DNA of 64,000 nt from Paenibacillus andongensis (GCF_025369935.1 NZ_CP104467.1:3851001-3915000), one strand, 5' to 3'; counted from the stretch's first letter, positions 8,169 through 16,735 are shown. A program made the numbers and translations. The notes: a model not told the origin generated them from the letters alone.

Positions 8169-8507
8169 TCACTCTGGGACTTCAATATATTCCGATACTC
8201 TAGCTTTTAGTATTTCAATTAGTTCTTCATCCATATAACCATAATCATCAGGTATATCTAGGTTCCAGATCGCCTTTTCATTAAGTGTTGATCCAAATTT
8301 ATCTTTGAGTCGGCTCAAATGCTTTTTTTCCATTACAAATATGAGATCTGCCCAACCAATGTGTCCGCTTGTTACCTTAATCCTAGCACCATCCTCTGTC
8401 CCAGCAGACCTCACATCATAACCATTATATTTATGAAATATTTTTTCGGCCGTTGGGCTTCGCCATTTGTTTCTGCTGCATATAAACAGAACTTTTATGT
8501 TTATCAT
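8169..8507 (-). CDS. Low-molecular-weight protein tyrosine phosphatase-like protein
   Basis: A 112-residue phosphatase-fold protein. The P-loop CSRNKWRSP near residues 9-17 has the CX5R catalytic signature (Cys nucleophile, Arg), and LDIPDDY near residue 89 supplies the general-acid aspartate region. It is somewhat shorter than typical enzymes (about 140-160). Similar short proteins are annotated as LMW-PTP-like. ATG at 8507 gives MINIKVLFIC, the usual family start, but its ribosome binding site (AAGGGG) is very close. A GTG at 8525 is the alternative. Single-gene unit. Confidence 0.8.
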   Translation of the reverse strand: MINIKVLFICSRNKWRSPTAEKIFHKYNGYDVRSAGTEDGARIKVTSGHIGWADLIFVMEKKHLSRLKDKFGSTLNEKAIWNLDIPDDYGYMDEELIEILKARVSEYIEVPE

Positions 8508-8565
8508 CCCCTTATCAAATCCCACTGAAAATTAAACTGTAGGTTGGCATCAGCGTTTGCGTTAA

Positions 8566-8640
8566 TATACTCCGTTAGTTGAGCAAATAATCAAAAATAA
8601 TTTGGATGACAAACCCCCACTCGTTAGAATAGGGGTTTGT
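8566..8640. repeat. Intergenic element, box plus stem
   Basis: ATATACTCCGTTAGTTGAGC followed by the stem ACAAACCCC/GGGGTTTGT (8608-8640), a likely terminator. The far box is missing because the gene ending at 8644 starts right after the stem. Confidence 0.65.
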
Positions 8641-8643
8641 TAT

Positions 8644-9540
8644 TTAGGACTGATATTGCATGATCTCTTTTATTTCTTCACGAGTGCGTTCGTCATACTC
8701 CCAAGTACAAAGTTGAAGCACTTTTGAAATCATTTCTTGTGACATTGGTTCATTATTTGTGTTGTCTTCTCCGAATTCTTTTTTTATTGCTTGGAATGTT
8801 TGTTCGTTAAAAGTAACATTTACATCGTATATCCTAATTAAGGCATCAAGAATGGTTTCTTCTTGAAATGGTTTTACTACAAAGTCTCTCGCTCCTTGTC
8901 CAAGAATCTCTAAAATTACAGGCAAGAAGCCTCTAGCGGATAAAGCTAATATTTTTGCGTCTTTGTCGATCTCCTTTATTTTTTTTGTTGCAGTTATGCC
9001 GTCCATTATAGGCATATTAATATCCATGATAACAATGTCTGGTTGTTCATCAGCAAACTTGTCAACAGCTTGTTGACCGTTCTCCGCCGTAACAACGAAA
9101 TAACCATGCTTTTCTAAGATTTCACCTAGAATTTGTCGCATAAAAACTACATCATCAACAACCAAAATCTTCTTCGCACTCATTCCCTTTTCATCCCTTT
9201 CTATCTCATTTTTTCTTCGATTAACAGAAGCGATTGTCTTCTCTAGAGCGTTTTTTTCAATCTCAAGTTGTTGACCCCTTGCATTTAAGGCTAGTTTTAA
9301 CCTTTGTCTATCCAAATACGCTCCATTATGTAGTAGTTCCCTGATGGCATCTAAACTGAAACCATATTGCTTAAGTTCAATTATTAATAATAGTTGGCTA
9401 ACTTGCTCTTTTGAATAGTACCTGTAACGGTTACTCTCTTCAACGTGTACGGGCTTTAGTAAGCTAATTTCATCATAATACCTTAGTGCATCAACTGATG
9501 TTTTAACGATTTTCGATATTTCGCCAATTGTATACACCAA
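8644..9540 (-). CDS. MerR-type DNA-binding domain fused to a response-regulator receiver
   Basis: A 298-residue protein. Residues 1-70 are a MerR winged helix (YTIGEISKIVKTSVDALRYY, then RYRYYSKEQV). Residues about 75-115 form the MerR-like linker coiled coil. Residues about 122-240 are a CheY-like receiver with the acidic pair in VVDD, the phospho-acceptor Asp in IVIMDINMP, and Lys in FVVKPF. A 55-residue tail follows. This suggests a one-polypeptide, phosphorylation-controlled MerR switch. No kinase is adjacent. The start is TTG, or the following GTG, behind GGAGGGG. Confidence 0.85.
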   Translation of the reverse strand: MVYTIGEISKIVKTSVDALRYYDEISLLKPVHVEESNRYRYYSKEQVSQLLLIIELKQYGFSLDAIRELLHNGAYLDRQRLKLALNARGQQLEIEKNALEKTIASVNRRKNEIERDEKGMSAKKILVVDDVVFMRQILGEILEKHGYFVVTAENGQQAVDKFADEQPDIVIMDINMPIMDGITATKKIKEIDKDAKILALSARGFLPVILEILGQGARDFVVKPFQEETILDALIRIYDVNVTFNEQTFQAIKKEFGEDNTNNEPMSQEMISKVLQLCTWEYDERTREEIKEIMQYQS

Positions 9541-9693
9541 ACCCCTCCTTTCCGATATGTACCTCTGACAATGACTATGATAAACCCTCGGGTAACTCCA
9601 AGGTCAAGCAATGTTTCATATTTTTTATGATTTAGAAGGTTTCATTTCGTATCAAATTTTCCGAATGGCGACTTTAATAAATGGTACCATCCT

Positions 9694-9780
9694 ATGCTAA
9701 ACTGCCCGTTAGCGTAGTGAAGGGCTACCACGACGGCTGCCCTTTTGATATTGAAGTATAGTTCTCCCGTTAGCTCAATG
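9694..9780. repeat. Intergenic element, full copy
   Basis: L box ATGCTAAACTGCCCGTTAG, stem AAGGGCTACC/GGCTGCCCTT, R box GAAGTATAGTTCTCCCGTTAG. Confidence 0.85.
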
Positions 9781-9873
9781 ACCTAACTCTCCTTTATGAT
9801 TGGTTACCTTGATGGTCATAAGGGTGAAAATTGAGAAAGTGACTGTTCGTGGCTGCATTGGGACAGTAGCCCC

Positions 9874-9908
9874 AGCCCCCTTACGCTGATAGTCAAGCGG
9901 AAGGGGCT
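9874..9908. terminator. Stem-loop after the HxlR gene
   Basis: AGCCCCCTTACGC pairs with GCGGAAGGGGCT. It lies 25 bases beyond the HxlR stop codon. Between 9541 and 9932 only this and one repeat copy are seen. Confidence 0.6.
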
Positions 9909-9932
9909 TTCCCTTTTGGCGGGAATCCGAGG

Positions 9933-10280
9933 TCAATCGTCCGAAGAATGAGGATGCCGGCTTGCTCGTTCATTGTAAAGCTCTCCCCATTCTTTCATCA
10001 GCAAAATAATTGGGTTCAAGGTTTTACCAAATTCGGTTAGCGAGTATTCTACCTTTGGCGGCACCTGATCGTACGTTTTGCGCTCTATGATCCCTTCACG
10101 TTCGAGTTCCCGCAATTGCAAGGTAAGAATATGATGCGTGACCTGAGGGTAAATTCTGCGAAGCTCGCCGAACCGCTTCGTTCCGCTCATTAAGTGATAA
10201 AGAATCACCCCTTTCCACTTTCCACCAATAACATCAAACGTCGTTTCGACTGGACACTTTTTTTCTGGAGCATTTGCCAT
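9933..10280 (-). CDS. HxlR-family transcriptional regulator
   Basis: A 115-residue winged-helix regulator. The family hallmark Cys-Pro near the N-terminus (KKCPVETT) and the motif IGGKWKGVILYHLMSGTKRFGEL are present, followed by the wing around VPPKVEYSLTEFG. ATG at 10280 is preferred over 10298 because AGAGGGA lies 6-9 bases upstream. It is divergent from a short-chain dehydrogenase with about 130 bases between starts. By the usual logic of such pairs it probably represses that gene in response to aldehydes, quinones or redox stress (inference). Confidence 0.88.
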   Translation of the reverse strand: MANAPEKKCPVETTFDVIGGKWKGVILYHLMSGTKRFGELRRIYPQVTHHILTLQLRELEREGIIERKTYDQVPPKVEYSLTEFGKTLNPIILLMKEWGELYNERASRHPHSSDD

Positions 10281-10408
10281 CTCGTTATCCCTCTGCATAG
10301 TATTATTTTTGTTACTTGGTATTATTAATTTGCGTACTTTAAGTATATTACTAACTTAAATATAATGAAATAGCCGACGGCATCCAATATGTGAAGGGAA
10401 TGATTGCA

Positions 10409-11197
10409 ATGGGGATAGCGGAAGACATGAAGAGATTTGAGGGCCAGACAGCGATTGTCACTGGAGGCGGCACCGGAATGGGCCGTGCTGCAGCGCTAAG
10501 GCTCGGCAGGGAAGGCGCCAATGTCGTCATAGCGGGTCGACGAACAAAAGAGCTTCAAGAAGTTTATGAAGAAATTGTCTCTCAGGGAGGTAGGGCCCTC
10601 GCTGTTCAAACTGACGTTGCCGATCCTCGTCAGGTCGAAGCGCTTGTAAACAAGACGCTGGATGTGTTTGGAAGTCTGGATATGGCTTGGAACAACGCCG
10701 GCATTCTTGGTGCTTTCTCACCTGTACACAAACTATCCTTTGAAGATTTCGATACTCTGATGTCGGTCAATCTGCGTGGTGTGTTCGCCTGTCTAAAATA
10801 CGAGATCGCTGCAATGCTCGACCGTGGAATCCGTGGCTCGATCGTTAACACTTCTTCGTGGACAGCGCATGGGGCAATGCCGGGTACTTCAGGCTACGCA
10901 GCATCCAAGGGAGCACTCGATGCAATGATGAGAACCGTGGCGTTGGAGGTTGGTCCTAGCAACATTCGAGTTAACAATGTCAGTCCTGGAATGATTGCAA
11001 CCCCGATGTCGCAGGAGGTTCTAAGCGACGAGACTACGGCGCGTCCCTTCGTCAAGCAAACTCCCTTACAGCGGGTGGGCCAATCCGAAGACGTGGCGGA
11101 TGTCGTGGTCTGGCTTCTCTCTGACGACGCTCGTTTTGTTACTGGTCAGAGCATATTCGTAGATGGCGGTTACACTATCGGCGGATTACGTCCGTGA
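10409..11197 (+). CDS. Short-chain dehydrogenase/reductase
   Basis: A classical SDR oxidoreductase of 262 residues, cytoplasmic, NAD(P)-dependent. TGGGTGMG near residue 20 is the dinucleotide-binding motif, NNAG lies near 95, the catalytic Ser is in TSSWT near 147, and YAASK near 161 holds the Tyr and Lys. It is the only ordinary gene on the plus strand in the first 18 kb. The start is uncertain: ATG at 10409 has GAAGGGA upstream, while a GTG at 10391 and an ATG at 10400 are in frame. It is higher in GC than its neighbours. The partner regulator is divergent. The substrate cannot be assigned. Confidence 0.9.
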   Translation: MGIAEDMKRFEGQTAIVTGGGTGMGRAAALRLGREGANVVIAGRRTKELQEVYEEIVSQGGRALAVQTDVADPRQVEALVNKTLDVFGSLDMAWNNAGILGAFSPVHKLSFEDFDTLMSVNLRGVFACLKYEIAAMLDRGIRGSIVNTSSWTAHGAMPGTSGYAASKGALDAMMRTVALEVGPSNIRVNNVSPGMIATPMSQEVLSDETTARPFVKQTPLQRVGQSEDVADVVVWLLSDDARFVTGQSIFVDGGYTIGGLRP

Positions 11198-11220
11198 CTG
11201 AACGAAGCGATATATTGAAG

Positions 11221-11261
11221 CCAAACGGCAGCCGAATGATTAATTCCCGGCTGCCGTTTGG
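11221..11261 (+). terminator. Terminator of the SDR gene
   Basis: A 14-base perfect stem, CCAAACGGCAGCCG with CGGCTGCCGTTTGG, 24 bases after the stop. Its stem resembles that of the intergenic element, but the flanking boxes are absent. Confidence 0.8.
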
Positions 11262-11434
11262 TCGTTCATAGATCAATATACACCGTGGCTGTTGTACAAG
11301 TAGTCGATGGACTGTGTGTTTTCTTACAAACAGCACTAACTAAATTGTGATGCCCGTTGAATCAACTTCTAGTCTCTAACGTCTAAACCTTCTTGTTCTC
11401 TAACACCTAAACTACAATTGAGAACAACTGAAGA

Positions 11435-11454
11435 AAACTGCCCTTTAGCGTAAC
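11435..11454. repeat. Intergenic element, L half only
   Basis: AAACTGCCCTTTAGCGTAAC. The rest of the element is not recognisable before the stop at 11495. Confidence 0.55.
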
Positions 11455-11494
11455 GAGACTGCTGATTCATATTAGCATCCACATTTTCAGGTTA

Positions 11495-12205
11495 TTAACC
11501 AAAGAAGGAATAGTACACTAGACCAGCAACTATAACATAGTACAGATCTTCGATCCAAATGGAAGTAGGCCGATGCGATACGTTAATATTCATATCACGG
11601 TCCCATGTAATCTGTCGCAGTTTATGCTTCAATGTTCGATAGGCAGACGCATACGTAATTAAGTAGATTGCTGGAACCCCAGCGGCCTCACCACGCCACC
11701 AGACAAGAAAACTCCTCTTGCAAGCTTGACTAAAAGAAAGTCTAGTGCCATCTGGATTTCTTACTCTTACCCCAAATACAAATTTGCCTGGTGTTGTTCC
11801 CACAAACGACAGAAACAGAGATTCGAAAGGTATCCAGACCAGCAAAAGAATCATTGTCAATACGTACCCCCCTGTCCCTGATATTAAAAATGGCTCGTAC
11901 ACGATCCAATCTATAACTGGAGAAACAAAAGGGACGGAAGGATTATCCAATAATGATTGAAATAAAGAGACAAATAATAAAGAATCCAAATATCTAGCCC
12001 ATAATCGGAGCCATGGTCTAACCTTCGCTTTTTCTTCATTCCATTCAAATTGCGTATATATTTCGGCTACTAACCATTCCCCAAGCTTGTGTTTCCTTAC
12101 AAGCGTACGTTTGTTAATGTGCCCTGCCCTTATTAGTTCCGACATTTCCTCCGTAGTAAAAGGACCGTAGATATCCTTTTCATTTTTATAGAACCATTCA
12201 ATCAA
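11495..12205 (-). CDS. GYF_2-RDD family membrane protein
   Basis: A 236-residue protein. Residues 1-55 match the GYF_2 type (WFYKNEKDIYGPFTTEEM, then W44), a small peptide-binding domain. Residues about 62-236 are an RDD domain with the conserved Arg and Asp in WARYLDSLL, the GTTPGKFVFGVRVRN loop, and four to five membrane helices. RDD proteins have been linked to ion or osmolyte exchange in some bacteria, but here the function is unknown. The TTG start lies 11 bases after a GAGG site. Single-gene unit. Confidence 0.82.
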   Translation of the reverse strand: MIEWFYKNEKDIYGPFTTEEMSELIRAGHINKRTLVRKHKLGEWLVAEIYTQFEWNEEKAKVRPWLRLWARYLDSLLFVSLFQSLLDNPSVPFVSPVIDWIVYEPFLISGTGGYVLTMILLLVWIPFESLFLSFVGTTPGKFVFGVRVRNPDGTRLSFSQACKRSFLVWWRGEAAGVPAIYLITYASAYRTLKHKLRQITWDRDMNINVSHRPTSIWIEDLYYVIVAGLVYYSFFG

Positions 12206-12321
12206 TTAGATGGGCCTCGTTTCTCTACCGTGAATATTTTGCACTGCTCATATAGTGAAACACTATTTTTCTTGCATAACCACAGGTAAATATATACTTT
12301 TCAAAAGGTATATCTTATTGA

Positions 12322-12414
12322 AGTATACTGCCAGTTAACGTAATGAAGCTGCCGATCGTGCCGGCAGCTTCGTCCATTGATGTTTTATTCAACTATAGTA
12401 TCCGTTAGCTCAAT
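12322..12414. repeat. Intergenic element, full copy
   Basis: L box AAGTATACTGCCAGTTAACG, stem GAAGCTGCCG/CGGCAGCTTC, R box CAACTATAGTATCCGTTAG. Confidence 0.88.
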
Positions 12415-12454
12415 ATTAAAAGTGCATCTAACCAAGTAAACCACGGTACCACGA

Positions 12455-13312
12455 TTATATGCCCATACAGTAAGCCAGCCTTTTGGCTTCTAGAGGCAAA
12501 CCGAGCAAAATAAGTTGATCGCAGATCGCCCGGATAACTTTGTCATCATCCACTCCTTGGACCTGACAGTCACGGATAAAGCCAAATAACCCTGCTTGCT
12601 GCGCGCTAGCAATATAGGCCTTTAAATGTTCGACATTCCGGCCCGGGATTTCCTTCATATGCCATGGGTGAGGAGCCGGTCTATTCAGGCCATCAACTGA
12701 TATGCCCCGTGCCGTGACCCCCAATCCATCAGATGTGGGCAAGATCAGTTCGTTCCAGCGTGCTCGCCGTACCTCTTGTATGTAGGCATATCCGTCAGGG
12801 AGGGGCTGAAAGCCGAAGCACTGCATAGCGAAGTCACGCACCTCGATCTTCTGCCGTCGCCACTTCTTCCTGTCGAAATACTCGTTCTCTTCCTCGTCGT
12901 CCTCATCCTCCTGGTCTCTCAAATAGGACAGGTATTGTTCCTCGGATTCAAAATTGTTCAGCAAAAGCCCTTCATGATCAGAAAAATGAAGTAAGAAAAA
13001 ATCTCTTATATTGTTGGCGACTATTTTCGTGCAATTACCAAAATCCATAGGGTCAACGCGAATGATCGGCGCCAAACTTAAATCAGTCACAGAACCGAAA
13101 TCTGTCAGGAGGGAAAAATGAATGCCATCCATGCCTGTACGCGCGAACATAATCGCATCAGCTGGAGAACTTCTGTACCCGCCGTTGTCACACGGATCGA
13201 ATTGCAGAAAATAGCCTGTCGGCGTCTCCAAGTAAGGAAATTTCTGCTTGATCTCCTTCTCCCATGCCATGATCTCATCCAACAATGGCGGTATTTCGTA
13301 GGAATGTACCAT
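12455..13312 (-). CDS. Hypothetical protein, possibly SUKH/SMI1-KNR4-like
   Basis: A 285-residue soluble protein. The stretch around residues 50-90 (DAIMFARTGMDGIHFSLLTDFG, quoted as landmark blocks DAIMFARTG and GIHFSLLTDFG) recalls bacterial SMI1/KNR4-type proteins, many of which are toxin immunity proteins. The resemblance is from memory and weak. A very acidic segment follows near residues 130-143 (EDEDDEEENE), then a second domain. No toxin gene is adjacent. An AAGGAGAAG site precedes the ATG. Single-gene unit. Confidence 0.65.
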   Translation of the reverse strand: MVHSYEIPPLLDEIMAWEKEIKQKFPYLETPTGYFLQFDPCDNGGYRSSPADAIMFARTGMDGIHFSLLTDFGSVTDLSLAPIIRVDPMDFGNCTKIVANNIRDFFLLHFSDHEGLLLNNFESEEQYLSYLRDQEDEDDEEENEYFDRKKWRRQKIEVRDFAMQCFGFQPLPDGYAYIQEVRRARWNELILPTSDGLGVTARGISVDGLNRPAPHPWHMKEIPGRNVEHLKAYIASAQQAGLFGFIRDCQVQGVDDDKVIRAICDQLILLGLPLEAKRLAYCMGI

Positions 13313-13431
13313 AATGCTCTCTTCTCCTTCAACCAGTCTATTCTGTTAATTATATTTAATGTAAATTTCGACCCCTCAACGAGGCCCTGCCATCAGGATC
13401 AATGCCTCATGACGTCTGGACACCTACCAAA

Positions 13432-13509
13432 GTAACCTCCCGTTACTTTAATACACAAAAGAAGAGGCCGCGAATCAAGCCCCTCAACTATAGTTCTCTG
13501 TTAGCATAA
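13432..13509. repeat. Intergenic element, full copy with a different stem
   Basis: L box TAACCTCCCGTTACTTTAAT, weak stem AAGAGGCC/GCCCCTC, R box CAACTATAGTTCTCTGTTAG. Confidence 0.78.
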
Positions 13510-13527
13510 TTCCGACTCCTCAGGGTA

Positions 13528-13794
13528 TTAAACCTTCCTTCTCAATACCTTTCCAGTATAAAAAACAATTATTCCAAGTAGCATCAATCCCAGGATTTCT
13601 ATCGTTCTCCACATCGGGCTTGATATATATCCAAATGTGACATTATGTTGTAGATAATCAACTGACTCATATGTCTCGACAATATTTGGAACATAGTTCA
13701 TTGTAAGATACATCCCTTGAATAATCTGAAAAGCATAAAAAACAAATACAAAAATTAGTCCTACAACGAGAGCTCGAAAAAATGGTTTTTTCAT
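13528..13794 (-). CDS. Small two-helix membrane protein
   Basis: An 88-residue protein with membrane helices at about 9-30 and 64-83, separated by an outward-facing loop rich in Tyr and Val. The C-terminus KVLRRKV is basic. A GAGGAGGTAAC site lies just before the ATG, so expression is likely. No family recognised. Confidence 0.65.
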   Translation of the reverse strand: MKKPFFRALVVGLIFVFVFYAFQIIQGMYLTMNYVPNIVETYESVDYLQHNVTFGYISSPMWRTIEILGLMLLGIIVFYTGKVLRRKV

Positions 13795-13862
13795 AGTTAC
13801 CTCCTCGTTTTCAATATCCTTATTTTACCATATTATATCAGTGATATAACAATTACGCACGC

Positions 13863-13944
13863 ATTACTGCCCCGTTTGCGTAGGGAAGTGCCGCCATTAG
13901 ACCGCTCCTCGGGTATTTAACTATCGTTCTCCGCTAGCTCAATT
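13863..13944. repeat. Intergenic element, full copy
   Basis: L box TTACTGCCCCGTTTGCG, weak stem with GTGCCGCC, R box TTAACTATCGTTCTCCGCTAG. The R box runs into the stop codon of the next gene. Confidence 0.75.
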
Positions 13945-14128
13945 ACCTTTTGGTAATTGGTTTGCTAGGTAAACTTTTTAAAATATCAAATATATCCATC
14001 ACAGTTTCCTTAATGACTTCATCCCCACCAGTTCCATTTATTGCAGTATCGAGCCTTGCGTATATGATCAGCAGCAGGCTTCTTGCTTCAGACTCGTCTA
14101 ATTGGCTAAGTCTCTTTAACCTTCTCAA
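13943..14128 (-). CDS. Small hypothetical protein, possibly frameshifted at its start
   Basis: A 61-residue helical protein (QLDESEARSLLLIIYARLDTA). The only start in frame is a TTG with a poor site. A strong GAGGAGGTG sits about 25 bases upstream and would start a second frame (TTG, then LEIEKVKE) that stops after ten codons. The two frames would join by a one-base shift, so the true gene may begin at the strong site and be broken or mis-sequenced. Confidence 0.45.
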   Translation of the reverse strand: MRRLKRLSQLDESEARSLLLIIYARLDTAINGTGGDEVIKETVMDIFDILKSLPSKPITKR

Positions 14129-14167
14129 TTTCTAACAATACAAGCACCTCCTCTGAACGTCTATCAC

Positions 14168-14196
14168 TATTCAGCTATCGTTTCCGTTAGCTTAAT
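14168..14196. repeat. Intergenic element, R half only
   Basis: TTCAGCTATCGTTTCCGTTAG, with no recognisable stem to its left. Confidence 0.65.
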
Positions 14197-14301
14197 GACA
14201 CATTGTCAGTCTAAGGCTATATTGGGCTGCAACTTTCTTTTTGCTTTCTAATACTTTTTTATTCTAGACTTTATTTTCTTCGAACAGCTGCGTCATTTAC
14301 T

Positions 14302-15477
14302 CTATTTTGCTCCCCTAGCTACTAACAGATCATAAATTTGTTTTGCTTCGGATATACCCATGAAATCTTTAAATCCTTCCAAAAGTGACTTGCCTTCTGG
14401 ACCTGTAACATTAATAGATGCATTCGCATCAAGCAGATACTGAACGGATTTGACAGTTTCCTCCGTATAATTTCTAAATAATGGGTAAACTGCCGAGTAT
14501 AAAACACTACCTCCGTTATCAGTTCTTGCATTTGGATCTGCTCCAAGATCAAGAAACTTCTTTACAACATCAGGGTTATTCCTTCCTGCAATAATGATTA
14601 ATGCTGTAGAACCACCTTTTGCAGCTTTTTTAACATCAGCATTTTTTTTCAACAAGGGGTCTATCATAGTTGGGAAATAAGTACTTGCATACATGAGAGG
14701 TGTATAGCCTGTTACCTTATCGATCACATTAACATTTGCTTTTGTATTTAAAATATATGGATACAGATAGGAGCAAGCATTCTGATCATAGTTGTATAAA
14801 CGCTTCATAAATTCTATAAGAAGAAGATCAAGTTTCTCAGATGGCAATTGTGAAAGAGTAGACTGAATTTGTTTTTCATCCTGTTGTTTAGCAGAAGCAA
14901 TAAGATTATCAAGGTGCGACTTAACACCGTCACGTACTTCATTCACTCGGACTTTAACTGTTGTATACCCCGTGGAATTAAATCCAGAGAGAGTTGTTTT
15001 AAAAGATTGAATACCCGGATTAAAATCATCAGAGAGGTCGGTAGAACCCAGTAACTTACCATCTTTATCGTAAAATTCAATTGTTAAATTCACATAGCTT
15101 GTAGCTACTCGATCAACTTTTATATGTCCTTGTAATCCCTCTAAATTAATCGAAATGGTTTCAACAACTAAATCCCCGATGGAAATCGATTTGTCATTTG
15201 GATCTTGAAGATTGATTTGCCCATAGGCCAACGAAATTACTTGATTTTTTTGGTCGTAACCTACGATCGTACCAGTATTCTCTGCTATATAACGAATTGG
15301 GACATACGCGTGACCATCCACATTTAGAATCCGATATTCTTCACTCACTTCATGGGTGACACCATTAATATTAATTTTTGCAGGGAAGATCAATGCTTGT
15401 ATGGTATCTGATGCAATCGCCACGCTGGAAAAACTAGCAACTGCCCCCACAAGTAAGCCTGATATAAATTTTTTCAA
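14302..15477 (-). CDS. Secreted stalk-domain protein with ankyrin repeats
   Basis: A 391-residue exported protein. Residues 1-23 are a signal peptide (basic start, hydrophobic core, cleavage after VAIA). Residues about 24-75 match the copper amine oxidase N-terminal-like (stalk) domain, with HAYVPIRYIAENTG. A beta-rich middle follows. Residues about 240-390 hold ankyrin-type repeats (TGYTPLMYASTYF, STALIIIAGRNNPDVVKKFL.LGADPNA, SLLEGF). The combination suggests surface-displayed protein binding. TTG at 15477 is chosen because AGGAGGAAG precedes it; a GTG at 15486 is too close to that site. Confidence 0.8.
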   Translation of the reverse strand: MKKFISGLLVGAVASFSSVAIASDTIQALIFPAKININGVTHEVSEEYRILNVDGHAYVPIRYIAENTGTIVGYDQKNQVISLAYGQINLQDPNDKSISIGDLVVETISINLEGLQGHIKVDRVATSYVNLTIEFYDKDGKLLGSTDLSDDFNPGIQSFKTTLSGFNSTGYTTVKVRVNEVRDGVKSHLDNLIASAKQQDEKQIQSTLSQLPSEKLDLLLIEFMKRLYNYDQNACSYLYPYILNTKANVNVIDKVTGYTPLMYASTYFPTMIDPLLKKNADVKKAAKGGSTALIIIAGRNNPDVVKKFLDLGADPNARTDNGGSVLYSAVYPLFRNYTEETVKSVQYLLDANASINVTGPEGKSLLEGFKDFMGISEAKQIYDLLVARGAK

Positions 15478-15546
15478 ATGGATCACTTCCTCCTATAAAA
15501 AAATTCTAAGAATTAGTTCAGTTAATACGTTTTGCCTTAATTATTC

Positions 15547-15830
15547 CTATTCGTAAATAGCTCCGCTAGTAGAACCATCAGGAAATGGATAATGGGTATA
15601 AATTAGTCTGTCTTGTATACCAGAGTTCAATTTTATTTACTTTTCCGTCATCTGACCAATGTACAAGAAGCTGGGTACTTTTTGACATTGTTCTAAGCCC
15701 ATTAATATCGATATTTAGTCCACAATATAGATAACCAAACCAGGCAACGGTGAAATATCATATCTCCATATAAAAAAACCCGAATTAGAAGCTAGTTCTC
15801 TTTATCCTTCCTTAGAATTCTTAAGTAATC
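15547..15830 (-). pseudogene. Decayed stalk-protein C-terminus, relative of 53047-53679
   Basis: Reading three frames recovers WRYDISPLPG, then LLVHWSDDGKVNKIELWYT, then DGSTSGAIYE and a stop. These match, in order, WRYDISPIQG, IFIHWSNEGKVERIALWYT and DGSTTDAIYE of the intact protein at 53047-53679. Several frameshifts and the missing N-terminal half show it is dead. An intact ECF-type promoter remains upstream (15893-15920). Confidence 0.78.
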
Positions 15831-15892
15831 TAACCAAGCAAGCTGTCTTAAGTAAAATACCTTTTGGAAACACCTTAATTTCATTTTAAAAG

Positions 15893-15920
15893 TTAGACGT
15901 TTTCATTTCCATAAAGTTCC
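15893..15920 (-). promoter_or_regulatory. ECF-sigma-type promoter, perfect match
   Basis: On the minus strand, GGAAC, 16 bases, CGTCTAA. It now points at the decayed stalk-protein remnant. Confidence 0.65.
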
Positions 15921-15973
15921 TTTTATGGTGATGAAAATTCAAGTTCAACAAAAGATTTTCGATTTTTAATTCC

Positions 15974-16057
15974 ACAATGCTGCCCGATAGTTGAGCAGGC
16001 TGCCGATGATGCCGGCAGCCTGCTCGTCATGCTACTATCGTTTTCTGTTAGCGTAAT
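15974..16057. repeat. Intergenic element, full copy
   Basis: L box AATGCTGCCCGATAGTTG, strong stem GAGCAGGCTGCCG/CGGCAGCCTGCTC, R box CTACTATCGTTTTCTGTTAG, ending 11 bases from the stop at 16068. Confidence 0.88.
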
Positions 16058-16067
16058 CTTTGTCAGA

Positions 16068-16550
16068 TTAGGGAAAGTTCAGGTCATTACTTAATCTGAT
16101 CAGCTTATCATTGTATAGTTTTAACTTGGTTTCAAAACTGCTTCTATTTTGTTCAAAATCCCGTGTCCATTTATACATCATCTTTAACATCAAAAAATCT
16201 AGTTTATAATGACACTTTTCAATTCCGAGTTTTTGCTTAAGGAATCGAGTTAGAATTCTTATTCTACGCTTCCACAATGGAGTATCAAGAAATATGATTG
16301 TATCTGCCATTTGATATAAACATTGATAGGATTCTCTATCAGTTCCTTCAAATATCCACGTTCCGTTTTTATCAATTTCCATTAATACATCAATTTGCTC
16401 TTCTGCTGTACGCTTATACCGCCCCGTTGACGTTTGATGATGAACAATGGAATCGAGTTCATACCAAGGTACATTAATTTTCTTTGATAAGCGTTTTGCC
16501 AATGTCGTCTTACCACTAGTTACAATTCCAATAATGAGGATTTTTTTCAT
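16068..16550 (-). CDS. P-loop kinase-like (adenylate-kinase/topology-modulation type) protein
   Basis: A 160-residue P-loop NTPase. Walker A is GIVTSGKTT near residues 8-16, and IIFLDTP near 87-93 is the Walker B strand followed by the family proline. The lid-like segment LKQKLGIEKCHYKLDF follows. Proteins of this type are annotated as topology modulation or FlaR-like and resemble small nucleotide/nucleoside kinases. The true substrate is unknown. A paralogue of the same layout is at 37985-38509. Single-gene unit. Confidence 0.8.
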   Translation of the reverse strand: MKKILIIGIVTSGKTTLAKRLSKKINVPWYELDSIVHHQTSTGRYKRTAEEQIDVLMEIDKNGTWIFEGTDRESYQCLYQMADTIIFLDTPLWKRRIRILTRFLKQKLGIEKCHYKLDFLMLKMMYKWTRDFEQNRSSFETKLKLYNDKLIRLSNDLNFP

Positions 16551-16631
16551 TCCTATTTTGGCTCCCTAATATCGGTGATACATATTTCTTCGTCATATAT
16601 GCAGGGATTCCTTTTAATGTAAGTTAAGCCA

Positions 16632-16735
16632 TAGATAACTGCCTGTTAGTTCAACGCCCAGTAGGACATATGTATAAAATCGCTTATTTTGTGAAGGTGC
16701 AATGGAAAAGGAGCTGCCGTGGCAGCTCCTTTTCC
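16632..16735. repeat. Intergenic element, L box plus distant perfect stem
   Basis: L box GATAACTGCCTGTTAGTTC. About 50 bases on, a perfect 15-base stem, GGAAAAGGAGCTGCC with its complement (16704-16735), serves as terminator. The R box is absent. No gene lies in 16551-16854. Confidence 0.7.
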
